Below, piece by piece: positions 47,336 through 56,311 of a stretch of DNA of 64,000 nt. Every line of letters starts with the position of its first letter. The stretch's first letter is position 1. The notes beneath the pieces are model-generated. The model did not search any database. It was not told where the DNA came from and saw only the letters and a list, made by a program, of their open reading frames with translations. A program made the translations under genes and the position numbers. This stretch comes from Curtobacterium herbarum (GTDB taxonomy: Bacteria > Actinomycetota > Actinomycetes > Actinomycetales > Microbacteriaceae). Location: positions 1,178,001-1,242,000 of the forward strand of contig NZ_JAFBBT010000001.1 in the NCBI RefSeq assembly GCF_016907335.1. Direction: 5' to 3'.

Positions 47336-48586
47336 CGTCCGAGCACCGACCTTCTCGTGCCACACCGTGCGGGCGGCGCGGGTCGCGGCCGGCGGAGCGC
47401 CGATCGTCCGGGCCGTCTCGTGGTGTGCGAGCAGTTCGTCACCGACCGCCTCCCACGTCGTGCCCTCGACCCGGAGCCGCCCCGCGGAACCCATCCGCTC
47501 CGCGAGCGCACGGTCGGCGTGCAACCGGGCGACGGCACCGCGGAGGGCGAGCGGCGCCTCCGGGTCGTACAGCTCGCCGTCGAGACCCGGGGACACCAGG
47601 TCGAGCGGTCCTCCGGAGGCCGGGGCCACCACCGGCAGGCCGGCCGCGTGGGCCTCCTGCAGGGTCTGCCCGAACGTCTCGGCGGCCCCGGTGTGCACGA
47701 ACACGTCGAGCATCGCGTAGGCATCCGCGAGCGCGTCGCCGCGCAGGGGACCGGTGAAGGTCACGTCCAGGTGGCGCAGGCGTCGTTCCAGGAGCGCCCG
47801 GGAGGGCCCCCCTCCGGCGACCACGACCCGGATGCCCGGCATGCCGCCGAGTTCCGCGAGCCGTTCGACCTCCTTCTCCGGTGCCAGCCGGCCCACGTAG
47901 CCGACGATGGTCTCGCCGCGCGGGGCGATCCGTCGGCGCGCGGCCCGGACGTGGCCGGAGGAACGACGGTCCGGGTGGAAGAGGGTCGTGTCCACGCCGC
48001 GGCCCCAGCGGGCCACCCGGGGGACGCCCTCCTCGGCGAGCATCGCGGCCGTCGCCGACGACGGAGCCAGCGTCAGCGACGCTCCCGCGTGGATGCGTCC
48101 GAGGACCCGGCGGACGAGCGGGGCCGCCGCGGACAGGCCGTTGCGTCGTGCGAACCCGGCCACGTCGGTCTGGAAGACGGCGACGGAGGGGATGCCGAGC
48201 CTCCCGGCCGCCGTGATCGCACGTCCGCCCAGCAGGAACGGGCTCGCCGCGTGCAGCACGTCGGCGCCGGAGGCGGCGAGGATCGTGTCGAGCACCGGGT
48301 GCGGGAGCGCGACCGGGAACTGCCGGTACGCGACGGCCGGGATCCGGTGCACGTCGAAGCCCAGGTGCCGCTCCTGTTCGGAGCGTGACCGCCAGGCCGC
48401 CAGGCCGGGCGTGTCCGGGGCGATGACCACGGCCCGGTGGCCGCGACGTCGCAGGTGCTCGAGCACCGCGAGGACGCTCGTGGTGACGCCGTTGAGGGTG
48501 GGCAGGAAGCTCTCGGTGACGACGGCGACGGTCCTGGGGGACTCGGTGCCTCGTTCCATGCTGCGTGCGTTCATGGCACGGCCCAT
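47333..48586 (-). CDS. Glycosyltransferase family 4, mannosyltransferase-like
   Basis: A GT-B fold enzyme resembling the MgtA/PimB-like alpha-mannosyltransferases of actinobacteria, which use GDP-mannose to build envelope glycolipids. VVTESFLPTLNGVTTSVLAV starts the N-terminal domain; the nucleotide-sugar region has VGYVGRLAPEKEVERL and FVHTGAAETFGQTLQEAHAA with the conserved EX7E pattern. The start is uncertain: ATGs at 48586, 48574 and 48559 all lack a good ribosome-binding site. Divergent from manC, which makes the donor sugar, so the pair is a coherent unit. Confidence 0.85.
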   Translation of the reverse strand: MGRAMNARSMERGTESPRTVAVVTESFLPTLNGVTTSVLAVLEHLRRRGHRAVVIAPDTPGLAAWRSRSEQERHLGFDVHRIPAVAYRQFPVALPHPVLDTILAASGADVLHAASPFLLGGRAITAAGRLGIPSVAVFQTDVAGFARRNGLSAAAPLVRRVLGRIHAGASLTLAPSSATAAMLAEEGVPRVARWGRGVDTTLFHPDRRSSGHVRAARRRIAPRGETIVGYVGRLAPEKEVERLAELGGMPGIRVVVAGGGPSRALLERRLRHLDVTFTGPLRGDALADAYAMLDVFVHTGAAETFGQTLQEAHAAGLPVVAPASGGPLDLVSPGLDGELYDPEAPLALRGAVARLHADRALAERMGSAGRLRVEGTTWEAVGDELLAHHETARTIGAPPAATRAARTVWHEKVGART

Positions 48587-48722
48587 GCTCACGGCGACGC
48601 GTGGACGACCGGGGGGAACAACGTGAACGCGGTGCACGCGAGGGGTGAACAGACCGTGCGGGGACTCCTCGGCCGCGCACGACACGTCCAGAGCACGCGC
48701 AGCCGTTGCCCGGGCGCGCCGG

Positions 48723-48728
48723 TACGGT
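48723..48728 (+). promoter_or_regulatory. -10 box directly before manC
   Basis: TACGGT at 48723-48728, six bases before the GTG at 48735, with no ribosome-binding site between; consistent with a leaderless mRNA. Confidence 0.45.
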
Positions 48729-48734
48729 GGGCGG

Positions 48735-49850
48735 GTGACGGACGCACTCGACGACTTCTACGCGATCATCCCGGCCGGCGGCATCGGATCGCGCCTGTGG
48801 CCGCTCTCGCGTGCCGACGCCCCGAAGTTCCTGCACGACCTGACCGGTTCCGGCTCGTCGTTGCTCCGGCAGACGTGGGACCGACTCGAGCCGCTCGCCG
48901 GCCCGGAGCGCATCATGGTCGTCACCGGCCGTGCCCACCGCGTCGCGGTCGAGTCCCAGCTGCCGGGCGTCGACGACCACAACATCGTGCTCGAGAGCGA
49001 GCCCAAGGACTCCACCGCCGCGATCGGCCTCGCCGCCGCGATCCTGCACCGCCGCGAGCCCGACGTCGTGATCGGCTCGTTCGCGGCCGACCACGTCATC
49101 GGCGACGCCCGCGGGTTCCGCCGGTCCGTCCGCGAGGCCGTCGCCGCCGCACGCGCCGGGTACATCACGACCATCGGCATCACCCCCTCCGAACCGGCCA
49201 TCGGCTTCGGCTACATCCACGCCGCCGACGAGTCGCTCGACGTCGCCGGCGCATCCACCGCGCACGCCGTCCGGTCCTTCGTCGAGAAGCCCGACCTGAA
49301 GACCGCGAAGAAGTACGTCGCCAACGGCTCGTACCTCTGGAACGCCGGCATGTTCATCAGTCGCGCCGACGTGCTCCTCGCCGAGATCGGACGCACCGAG
49401 CCCGAGCTGCTCGCCGGCATCGAGGAGCTCGCCGCCGCCTGGGACACCTCCGCGCGCGGGATCGTGGTCGACCGCATCTGGCCCTCACTGAAGAAGATCG
49501 CGATCGACTACACCGTCGCCGAACCCGCGGCAGCCGCCGGACGCATGGCCGTCGTGCCCGGCGACTTCGACTGGGACGACGTCGGCGACTTCGCCTCGCT
49601 CGCGAAGCTGCAGTCCGGCGGGCGGAAGAACAACCTGGCCGTGCTCGGCGACAACGCCCGCATCCTGGCCGACTCGGCGAGCGGCATCGTCGTGTCGCAG
49701 AGCAACCGGCTGATCTCGCTGATCGGGGTCGAGGACATCGTCGTCGTCGACACCCCGGACGCGTTGCTCGTCACCACGAGCGCGAACGCGCAGCGGGTCA
49801 AGGGCGTGGTGGACGCGCTGAAGATCAGTGGGCGGGACGACGTGCTCTGA
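48735..49850 (+). CDS. manC: Mannose-1-phosphate guanylyltransferase
   Basis: Makes GDP-mannose from GTP and mannose-1-phosphate. The nucleotidyltransferase signature AIIPAGGIGSRLWPLSRADA is at the N-terminus and FVEKPDLKTAKKYV in the middle; FDWDDVGDF is near the C-terminal end of the catalytic domain. The 371-residue length indicates the single-domain form without an isomerase domain. The GTG at 48735 is preferred over an in-frame ATG at 48645, which adds an arginine-rich leader. Supplies the divergent mannosyltransferase. Confidence 0.92.
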   Translation: MTDALDDFYAIIPAGGIGSRLWPLSRADAPKFLHDLTGSGSSLLRQTWDRLEPLAGPERIMVVTGRAHRVAVESQLPGVDDHNIVLESEPKDSTAAIGLAAAILHRREPDVVIGSFAADHVIGDARGFRRSVREAVAAARAGYITTIGITPSEPAIGFGYIHAADESLDVAGASTAHAVRSFVEKPDLKTAKKYVANGSYLWNAGMFISRADVLLAEIGRTEPELLAGIEELAAAWDTSARGIVVDRIWPSLKKIAIDYTVAEPAAAAGRMAVVPGDFDWDDVGDFASLAKLQSGGRKNNLAVLGDNARILADSASGIVVSQSNRLISLIGVEDIVVVDTPDALLVTTSANAQRVKGVVDALKISGRDDVL

Positions 49851-49941
49851 GGAGCGAGGTGCGGCGGCCCCGGGGTGGGCCGTCCGCACCCGGACCGGTG
49901 GGTACGGTCGAACCGGGGGAACTGCGAGCGGGGGAGTGAGC

Positions 49942-50475
49942 ATGGCGCAGACCGAGTGGCGAAGGACGGCCACCGGGCGCGCGGCACGCAGTGCGGTCGC
50001 GGTCGCGGCGTCTGCGCTGGTCCTCACCGGCTGCGCCCTGCCCGAGCAGGGCGCTGGTGAGCCACGCCGGGCCCAGCCCGTCGTCGATGCCGATGCCGCG
50101 AAGCAACAGATGATCGATGCCGTCGACGACGTCACCGGTCGTCTCGGGGACGATTGGAAGGCGCGGACCGGTCCCGACTACGCGGAGGCATGTGCGCTTC
50201 CGGACGGCGCACCGGGTGCCCAGTGGCGGTACCTCGTGGGAAGCAGCCGCACCGGGACACCCGAGGAAGACGCGCAGGACGCGATCGACCACTGGAAGGC
50301 GTCAGGGTTGCGTATCGAGCGACGCAACTCGAGTGACGGCCCAGCAGTGTTCGCCGGCGGAGGAGACCAGATCGCCTCGATCAGCCTCTACGCCTACTCG
50401 GGCAACTACACGGTGCAGGCGGTGTCGCTGTGCTTCCCCGGGGACCCCGACGAACTCGGTGGGGACCTCGGGTGA
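49942..50475 (+). CDS. Lipoprotein, paralogue 1 of 4
   Basis: A 177-residue predicted lipoprotein: basic start, hydrophobic run and lipobox VLTGC with lipidated Cys31. The mature part contains DAAKQQMIDAVDDVTGRLGD, a GPDYAEACALPDG segment and VQAVSLCFPGD near the end; the two cysteines outside the lipobox probably form a disulfide. I recognise no named family. GGGGGAG precedes the ATG. The stop overlaps the next start by four bases, starting a chain of four homologous genes. The ITSLYAY-type strand SISLYAYSGNYTV recurs in all copies. Confidence 0.75.
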   Translation: MAQTEWRRTATGRAARSAVAVAASALVLTGCALPEQGAGEPRRAQPVVDADAAKQQMIDAVDDVTGRLGDDWKARTGPDYAEACALPDGAPGAQWRYLVGSSRTGTPEEDAQDAIDHWKASGLRIERRNSSDGPAVFAGGGDQIASISLYAYSGNYTVQAVSLCFPGDPDELGGDLG

Positions 50476-50975
50476 CCGCTCGATCCGCCGTGCTCCGGGG
50501 CACGAGCTGCGCACCGGTGCTCGTTGCCGTCGGACTGCTCGTCACCGCTTGTGGGCAGCAGTCTTCGGTCACGACCACCCCGCTCGCGACGGCGGCTGTG
50601 ACGCCCGCGGCCGCGAAGCAGCAGATGGTCGGTGCGGTGGACGACCTCACCGGACGTCTCGGCGGGGACTGGGAACAGGGCACGGGTCCGGACTACGCCG
50701 ACGCGTGCACGCTCCCGGACGGCCGGCCGGGTGCGCAGTGGGTGGACGTCCGCACGCGTCCGTCGGTCGGGAACGTCACCGAGGACCTCCCCGCGGTCGA
50801 GGCGCAGTGGAAGCGTCAGGGGATGACCATCGATCGCTGGGGTTCCACGGCTCATCCGACCCTCGTCGGCCGCGGCGGCGCGGCGACCGACTCGATCAGT
50901 CTCTCGGTCGCTGACGACCAGTACGGAGTCCAGGCGCTGTCGCTGTGCTTCCCCGGGGACCCCGATGAGCTCTGA
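50472..50975 (+). CDS. Lipoprotein, paralogue 2 of 4
   Basis: A 167-residue homologue of the gene before it, with GTG start and lipobox LVTAC (Cys27). It keeps AAKQQMVGAVDDLTGRLGGD, GPDYADACTLPDG and QALSLCFPGD, and adds the GRGGAATDSISLSV strand in a form closer to paralogues 3 and 4. No function can be named; an extracytoplasmic binding or envelope-stress role is a guess. It overlaps the next gene by 11 bases. Confidence 0.75.
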   Translation: MTARSAVLRGTSCAPVLVAVGLLVTACGQQSSVTTTPLATAAVTPAAAKQQMVGAVDDLTGRLGGDWEQGTGPDYADACTLPDGRPGAQWVDVRTRPSVGNVTEDLPAVEAQWKRQGMTIDRWGSTAHPTLVGRGGAATDSISLSVADDQYGVQALSLCFPGDPDEL

Positions 50976-51477
50976 CACGATCACCGCACGCCGATGGACC
51001 GCGGCCACGATCAGTGTGCTCGTCGTCGGCGCGCTCGTCGGCTGTGCGACGCCCGCTCCGACACCCGGATCGACACCGACCGAGACGGCGACACCGGTGC
51101 TCGACGCGGACACCGCACAACGGCAGATGGTCGATGCCGTGGACGCGGTCACGACGCGACTCGGGGGTGACTGGCGGCAGCGGAGTGGGCCAGACTCCGC
51201 CGAGGACTGCACGGGGTCCGATGGTCGGGCGATGGCACGGTGGACCTCGTTCGTCACCCGGACGGGCAACGACGGCGTGGCAGACGAGATGCCGACGATC
51301 GAACGCGGATGGCGCGAGCAGGGGATGACCGTGGAACGGTGGGGAACCGCCTCCGAGCCGACCGTCGTGGGACGCGGTGGGGGCCGGTTGGCATCGATCA
51401 GCCTGTCCGTGGCCCCCGGCCTGACCGCCGTCCAGAGCGTCTCGCTCTGCTTCCCCGGAGACGCTGATGCGCTCTGA
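50965..51477 (+). CDS. Lipoprotein, paralogue 3 of 4
   Basis: A 170-residue predicted lipoprotein with lipobox ALVGC (Cys27) and a Pro/Thr-rich linker after it (TPAPTPGSTPTETATP), which would space the domain from the membrane. The conserved parts are AQRQMVDAVDAVTTRLGGDW, the altered cysteine segment AEDCTGSDG, EQGMTVERWGT and SVSLCFPGD. It starts inside paralogue 2 and ends inside paralogue 4, each by 11 bases, which implies coupled translation and fixed stoichiometry. Confidence 0.75.
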   Translation: MSSDTITARRWTAATISVLVVGALVGCATPAPTPGSTPTETATPVLDADTAQRQMVDAVDAVTTRLGGDWRQRSGPDSAEDCTGSDGRAMARWTSFVTRTGNDGVADEMPTIERGWREQGMTVERWGTASEPTVVGRGGGRLASISLSVAPGLTAVQSVSLCFPGDADAL

Positions 51478-51978
51478 GTACCGGCTGCGACGATGCGCCG
51501 GGGTCCTCGGGACCGGTGTGCTCGTCGTCGGCGTGCTCGTCGGCTGCGCGGCAGCTCCGGCCCCCGCACCGGCACCGACGTCCGAGCACGCTGTCCCGGC
51601 CGTCGACCGGGACGTCGCGCAGCCGCAGATGGTCGACGCCGTCGAGGCGGTCACCGGTCGACTCGGTGGGACGTGGCAGCCGCGGACCGGCCCCGACTAC
51701 CTGGAGGACTGCCGGCTCCCCGACGGAGACCAGGGCGCGAAGTGGCGGTACCTCGTCACCCGTTCGGGCACCGGCGACATCGCCGGCGACGTCGCTGCGA
51801 CCGAGGCACGGTGGACGGAGCAGGGGATGACGATCGACCACTGGGGGGCGGAGGACCGACCATCGTGGGGCGTGGTGGCGGGCGGACCGACTCCGTCCGG
51901 TTGACGGTGTCGGACGGACAGTATGCGGTCCAGGCTCTCTCGCTGTGCTTCCCCGGCGACGCGGACGAGGACTTCTGA
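51467..51978 (+). pseudogene. Lipoprotein, paralogue 4 of 4, frameshifted
   Basis: The frame from 51467 encodes lipobox VLVGC (Cys27), AQPQMVDAVEAVTGRLGGTW, GPDYLEDCRLPDG and EQGMTIDHWG, then loses homology and stops at 51904. The missing C-terminus, PTIVGRGGGRTDSVRLTV to LCFPGDADEDF, continues in another frame to 51978. The break coincides with a run of six G at 51843-51848; one more G would restore a full-length protein of about 170 residues. This is a true frameshift, a phase-variable tract or a homopolymer sequencing error. Otherwise the gene is as intact as its siblings. Confidence 0.75.
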
Positions 51979-52180
51979 ACCACCCTGCGGACCGGCGGAT
52001 GTGGGGGATGCCTGCACGATCCTCCAGACCGGCGCCCGGCTGTAGCGCTCCATCACGAAACCCCGCGAACTGGGGGCACGAACCGACCGTCGCGTTTCCG
52101 GCGCGTTACGGCGCGGTCGCGATCGCGTAACCGATGTCGGAGGGCCTCCGGACCGGTCCTGTACCGCCCGGCCGGTCGTG

Positions 52181-52186
52181 TACTGT
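52181..52186 (+). promoter_or_regulatory. -10 box for the nucleoside-uptake operon
   Basis: TACTGT with TG upstream (GTGTACTGT), 63 bases before the GTG of the BMP-family gene. The rest of the 271-base spacer shows no gene. No convincing -35 is seen. Confidence 0.45.
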
Positions 52187-52249
52187 CCTGACGATCGCCC
52201 GGTGCGCAGTGACTCCGGGTCGACTCCCGATCTCCCCGGAGGAACCCCC

Positions 52250-53323
52250 GTGTCATCTCGTACCCGTCGCGTCGCCATGAGCGGTCTCGCGCTCGTCGGC
52301 ACCGTCGCCGTGCTCGCCGGTTGCGCATCCGCACCGTCCAGCTCGACCTCGTCCAAGAAGTCCGACTTCCTGCCCTGCATGGTCTCCGACGCCGGTGGCT
52401 TCGACGACAAGTCGTTCAACCAGCTCGGCTTCGAGGGCATGAAGGACGCCGCCTCCGACCTGGGCGCCCAGTACAAGGACGCCGAGTCGAAGGACGCCAC
52501 CGTCTACGACTCCAACATCCAGCAGCTCGTCAACCAGAACTGCAACCTCATCGTCACGGTCGGCTTCAACCTCGCCGCCTCGACGAAGAAGCAGGCCGCG
52601 GCGAACCCCGACACCGACTTCGCGATCATCGACGACAACTCGATCGACGCCAAGAACGTCAAGCCGATCACGTTCGACACCTCGCAGGCGGCGTTCCTCG
52701 CCGGCTACGCGGCGGCGTCCTACTCGAAGTCCGGCACCGTCGGCACCTTCGGCGGCATGCAGATCCCGACCGTCACCATCTTCATGGACGGCTTCGCGGA
52801 CGGCGTCGCGTACTACAACGAGCAGAAGAAGAAGGACGTCAAGGTCGTCGGCTGGGACGTCAAGAGCCAGAAGGGCTCCTTCACCGGTGGCTTCGAGGCC
52901 GGCACCCAGGCGAAGTCGGTCGCGCAGTCGCTGCTCGACCAGGACGCCGACGTGATCCTGCCCGTCGGTGGCCCGATCTACCAGTCGGCCGCAGAAGCGA
53001 TCAAGGACGCCGACAACGGCTCCGTCCTCATCGGCGCGGACAGCGACCTCTACGAGGCCGACCCCCGCTACAAGGACATCGCCTTCACCTCCATCGAGAA
53101 GGGCATGAAGCCCGCGACGAAGGACGTCGTCGAGCAGGCCGCCAAGGGTGACTTCTCGAAGACCCCGTACGTCGGCACGCTGAAGAACGACGGCGTCGGC
53201 ATCGCGCCGTTCCACGACTACGAGTCCAAGGTCGACTCGGGTCTGCAGGGTGAGCTCGACAAGATCAAGGCCGGCATCATCGACGGCTCGGTCAAGGTCG
53301 AGACCGAGGCATCCGTCAAGTAG
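52250..53323 (+). CDS. bmpA: BMP-family nucleoside-binding lipoprotein
   Basis: Substrate-binding lipoprotein of a nucleoside ABC importer. Lipobox VLAGC is at residues about 21-25, followed by a Ser-rich linker, then MVSDAGGFDDKSFNQLGFEG, the standard start of BMP/PnrA-type domains; DTSQAAFLAGYAAA and FMDGFADGVAYY follow. The GTG start has GGAGGA before it. The length of 357 is typical. A hairpin after the stop should make this mRNA more abundant than the downstream transporter genes, as is usual for binding proteins. Confidence 0.92.
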   Translation: MSSRTRRVAMSGLALVGTVAVLAGCASAPSSSTSSKKSDFLPCMVSDAGGFDDKSFNQLGFEGMKDAASDLGAQYKDAESKDATVYDSNIQQLVNQNCNLIVTVGFNLAASTKKQAAANPDTDFAIIDDNSIDAKNVKPITFDTSQAAFLAGYAAASYSKSGTVGTFGGMQIPTVTIFMDGFADGVAYYNEQKKKDVKVVGWDVKSQKGSFTGGFEAGTQAKSVAQSLLDQDADVILPVGGPIYQSAAEAIKDADNGSVLIGADSDLYEADPRYKDIAFTSIEKGMKPATKDVVEQAAKGDFSKTPYVGTLKNDGVGIAPFHDYESKVDSGLQGELDKIKAGIIDGSVKVETEASVK

Positions 53324-53329
53324 TCCGAC

Positions 53330-53365
53330 GAACGCGGGCGGGGGAGCACTCCTCCGCCCGCGTTC
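53330..53365. terminator. Partial terminator between binding protein and ABC ATPase genes
   Basis: GAACGCGGGCGG (53330-53341) pairs with CCGCCCGCGTTC (53354-53365); the loop adds GGGGAG/CTCC pairing. It lies inside the transporter cluster and may only attenuate read-through. Confidence 0.75.
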
Positions 53366-53401
53366 TCGCGCGCACGGACCGTTGCGCGCCCGAGACAGAA
53401 A

Positions 53402-53407
53402 TAGACT
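53402..53407 (+). promoter_or_regulatory. -10 box directly before the ABC ATPase gene
   Basis: TAGACT at 53402-53407, seven bases before the ATG at 53415, no ribosome-binding site: an internal leaderless promoter after the hairpin. Confidence 0.5.
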
Positions 53408-53414
53408 CACCGAC

Positions 53415-54935
53415 ATGAAGCTCGAACTCCGCGGCATCACGAAGCGGTTCGGCAGCCTGGTCGCCAACGACCACATCTCGATCACCGTCGAACCGGGCGA
53501 GGTGCACTGTCTCCTCGGGGAGAACGGTGCGGGCAAGTCGACCCTGATGAACGTCCTCTACGGCATGTACCAGGCCGACGAGGGCGAAATCCTGCTCGAC
53601 GACGTCGTCCAGCACTTCGACGGCCCGGGCGACGCCATGCGCTCCGGCATCGGCATGGTGCACCAGCACTTCATGCTCGTCCCCGTCTTCACCGTGGCCG
53701 AGAACGTCATGCTCGGGCAGGAGGAGACCGCGTTCGGCGGCCGCCTCGACCTGGCCGGCGCCCGCAGGCGCGTCCGCGAGATCTCCGAGCGCTTCGGCTT
53801 CGACGTGGACCCCGACGCCCGCGTCGAGGACCTGCCGGTCGGCGTGCAGCAGCGCGTCGAGATCATCAAGGCGCTGTCCCGCGACGCCTCCGTGCTGGTG
53901 TTCGACGAGCCGACGGCCGTCCTCACCCCGCAGGAGACCGACGAGCTGATGGGCATCATGCGCCAGCTCCGCGAAGCCGGCACCGCCATCGTCTTCATCA
54001 CCCACAAGCTCCGCGAGGTCCGCGAGGTCGCCGACCGCATCACCGTGATCCGGCTCGGCAAGGTCGTCGGCGAAGCCTCTCCCACCGCCTCGAACAGCGA
54101 GCTCGCAGCACTCATGGTCGGCCGCAGCGTCGAACTCGTCGTCGACAAGGCCCCGGCCACCCCGGGCGACGCCGCCCTGGTCGTCGAGGGGCTCACCGTC
54201 ACCGACCCCACCGGCCTGGTGCTGGTCGACGACGTCTCGTTCACCGTCCGTCGGGGCGAGGTCCTCGCCATCGCCGGTGTCCAGGGCAACGGCCAGACCG
54301 AACTGACCGAGGCGATCATGGGCCTCGAGCCGGTGCGCTCCGGCCGGATCACCCTGGACGGCCGCGAGGTCACCGGGCGCAGCGTCAAGCAGATCCTGGA
54401 CGCCGGCGTCGGGTTCGTCCCGGAGGACCGCAAGGAAGACGGCCTGGTCGGCGAGTTCACGATCGCCGAGAACCTGATGCTCGACCGCGCCGACGCCGCC
54501 GACTTCGTCCGCGCCGGCACCATCCGCGCCGCCGAGCGGGACGCCTTCGCCGACGAGAAGATCGCCGAGTTCGACATCCGCACGCCCGGTCGGACCACCG
54601 CGGCCGGTCGGCTCTCCGGCGGCAACCAGCAGAAGATCGTCCTGGCCCGCGAACTCAGCCGCCCGCTGCGGCTCTTCGTCGCCGCGCAGCCCACGCGTGG
54701 CATCGACGTCGGCTCGATCGAGTTCGTCCACAAGCGCATCGTCGAGACCCGCGACAGCGGCGTCCCGGTGATCGTCGTCTCCACCGAGCTCGACGAAGTC
54801 GTCGCGCTCGCCGACCGGATCGCCGTGATGTACCGCGGCGCGATCGTCGGCATCGTCCCCGCGTCCACACCCCGGGACGTCCTCGGACTCATGATGGCGG
54901 GCGAACTGCCCGCAGGAACGGAGCTCGCCGCGTGA
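53415..54935 (+). CDS. nupA: Nucleoside ABC transporter ATPase, duplicated domain
   Basis: Energises nucleoside import. The 506-residue protein has two ATPase modules. The first carries Walker A GENGAGKST, VHQHFMLVPVFTVAENVMLG and Walker B VLVFDEPT. The second has a degenerate Walker A, GVQGNGQTE, but a full signature RLSGGNQQKIVLARELS. This asymmetry is standard in the sugar/nucleoside class. Later a PEDRKEDGLV loop is seen. The symbol follows the BmpA-NupABC naming. The permease gene overlaps its stop by four bases. Confidence 0.92.
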   Translation: MKLELRGITKRFGSLVANDHISITVEPGEVHCLLGENGAGKSTLMNVLYGMYQADEGEILLDDVVQHFDGPGDAMRSGIGMVHQHFMLVPVFTVAENVMLGQEETAFGGRLDLAGARRRVREISERFGFDVDPDARVEDLPVGVQQRVEIIKALSRDASVLVFDEPTAVLTPQETDELMGIMRQLREAGTAIVFITHKLREVREVADRITVIRLGKVVGEASPTASNSELAALMVGRSVELVVDKAPATPGDAALVVEGLTVTDPTGLVLVDDVSFTVRRGEVLAIAGVQGNGQTELTEAIMGLEPVRSGRITLDGREVTGRSVKQILDAGVGFVPEDRKEDGLVGEFTIAENLMLDRADAADFVRAGTIRAAERDAFADEKIAEFDIRTPGRTTAAGRLSGGNQQKIVLARELSRPLRLFVAAQPTRGIDVGSIEFVHKRIVETRDSGVPVIVVSTELDEVVALADRIAVMYRGAIVGIVPASTPRDVLGLMMAGELPAGTELAA

Positions 54936-56311
54936 GCGACCCCACGCCGCAGCACGACGGCACCACGCCGTCGGACCGCACCGCACCCACCGACGCGACC
55001 ACGGGCCTCCCGGCCGACGTGGCGCCCGCCGTCGACGACCGCCTGCAGGAGGTCACCGGCGCCCCGCACCTGATGACCGACTCGGCGACCGACAGCGAGC
55101 GCCGCGAGGGCCGCTGGAGCGACGCCCTGCGCAGCATCGTGAACGGCTCGGTCCTGACCACCGTCCTCGCGGTGGTCCTGGCCCTCATCGCCAGCGGCAT
55201 CCTCATCGCCCTCACCGACAAGGACGTCCAGGCCGCGGCCGGGTACTTCTTCGCCCGTCCGCTCGACACGCTCCGTGCGATCGGGACGGCCGTCGGCGGC
55301 TCGTACTCGTCGCTGTTCCAGGGCTCGGTCGTCAACTTCGGGGCGCCGTCCTTCGCGACCGCGATCGCCCCGATCACCCGCTCGGTCGACTACGCGGTGC
55401 CGCTCATCGCCGCGGGCCTCGGCGTCGCGGTCGCGTTCCGCACCGGCCTCTTCAACATCGGCGGCCAGGGACAGGTCCTGATGGCCGCCGCGGCCGCCGG
55501 CTGGGTCGGGTTCTCGTTCGACCTGCCCGCGATCGTGCACATCCCGCTCACGATCCTGGCCGGCATCGTCGGCGGTGCGGTCTGGGCGGGCATCGTCGGA
55601 CTCCTCAAGGCCCGGACCGGCGCCAACGAGGTCGTCCTGACGATCATGCTCAACTACGTCGCCCTGTACCTGGTGAGCTTCATGCTGCGCACCCCGGGCC
55701 TGCTGCAGGCCGGCGGCAGCCCGAACCCGATCTCGCCCGCCACCCGCGACTCGGCGGTCCTGCCGTCGCTGTTCGGCGCGCGGTTCGGCATCGACGTCGG
55801 GTTCATCGTCGCCCTGGTCGCGGTCGTCGTCGTGTGGTGGCTGATGAACAAGTCGTCGCTCGGCTTCCGCTTCCGCACGGTGGGCGAGAACCCCCGCGCG
55901 GCCCGCGTCGCCGGCATGAGCGTCCCGGCGCTCACCGTCTGGGTGATGGTCATCTCCGGTGCCCTCATCGGCATCGCCGGCGCCTACCAGGTCGAGGGCG
56001 CCGTCACGACGGGCTTCACCTCGGGCATCGACGCCGGCATCGGGTTCGACGCGATCACCGTCGCGCTGCTCGGCCGCTCGAAGCCGTGGGGCACCTTCTG
56101 GGCCGCGATCCTGTTCGGCGTGCTGAAGAACGGCGGCTACGCCATGCAGGCCGCCAACGGCATCCCGATCGACATCGTCGGCGTCATCCAGGCACTCATC
56201 GTCCTGTTCATCGCGGCCCCGCCGCTCGTCCGCGCGGTCTTCCGGATCCCGCAGCCGGGCGCCCGTCGTCGCACTCCGAAGAACTCCAAGCGGAAGGCGG
56301 TCGCCGCGTGA
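54932..56311 (+). CDS. nupB: Nucleoside ABC transporter permease 1
   Basis: A 459-residue inner-membrane permease of the BPD_transp_2 class. A long hydrophilic N-terminus of about 70 residues precedes the first helix (VLTTVLAVVLALIASGILIA). The conserved FNIGGQGQVLM segment and FRTVGENPRAARVAGMSV loop are present. The tail is basic (PGARRRTPKNSKRK). GTG start. The partner permease overlaps by four bases, so the two should be made in equal amounts. Confidence 0.9.
   Translation: MSDPTPQHDGTTPSDRTAPTDATTGLPADVAPAVDDRLQEVTGAPHLMTDSATDSERREGRWSDALRSIVNGSVLTTVLAVVLALIASGILIALTDKDVQAAAGYFFARPLDTLRAIGTAVGGSYSSLFQGSVVNFGAPSFATAIAPITRSVDYAVPLIAAGLGVAVAFRTGLFNIGGQGQVLMAAAAAGWVGFSFDLPAIVHIPLTILAGIVGGAVWAGIVGLLKARTGANEVVLTIMLNYVALYLVSFMLRTPGLLQAGGSPNPISPATRDSAVLPSLFGARFGIDVGFIVALVAVVVVWWLMNKSSLGFRFRTVGENPRAARVAGMSVPALTVWVMVISGALIGIAGAYQVEGAVTTGFTSGIDAGIGFDAITVALLGRSKPWGTFWAAILFGVLKNGGYAMQAANGIPIDIVGVIQALIVLFIAAPPLVRAVFRIPQPGARRRTPKNSKRKAVAA

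Noticed and set aside
53330..53365. Operon end after the BMP-family lipoprotein
   Set aside because: Although the hairpin is strong, the ATPase and permeases of the same importer follow within 92 bases, so I read it as an attenuating partial terminator with a secondary promoter after it.
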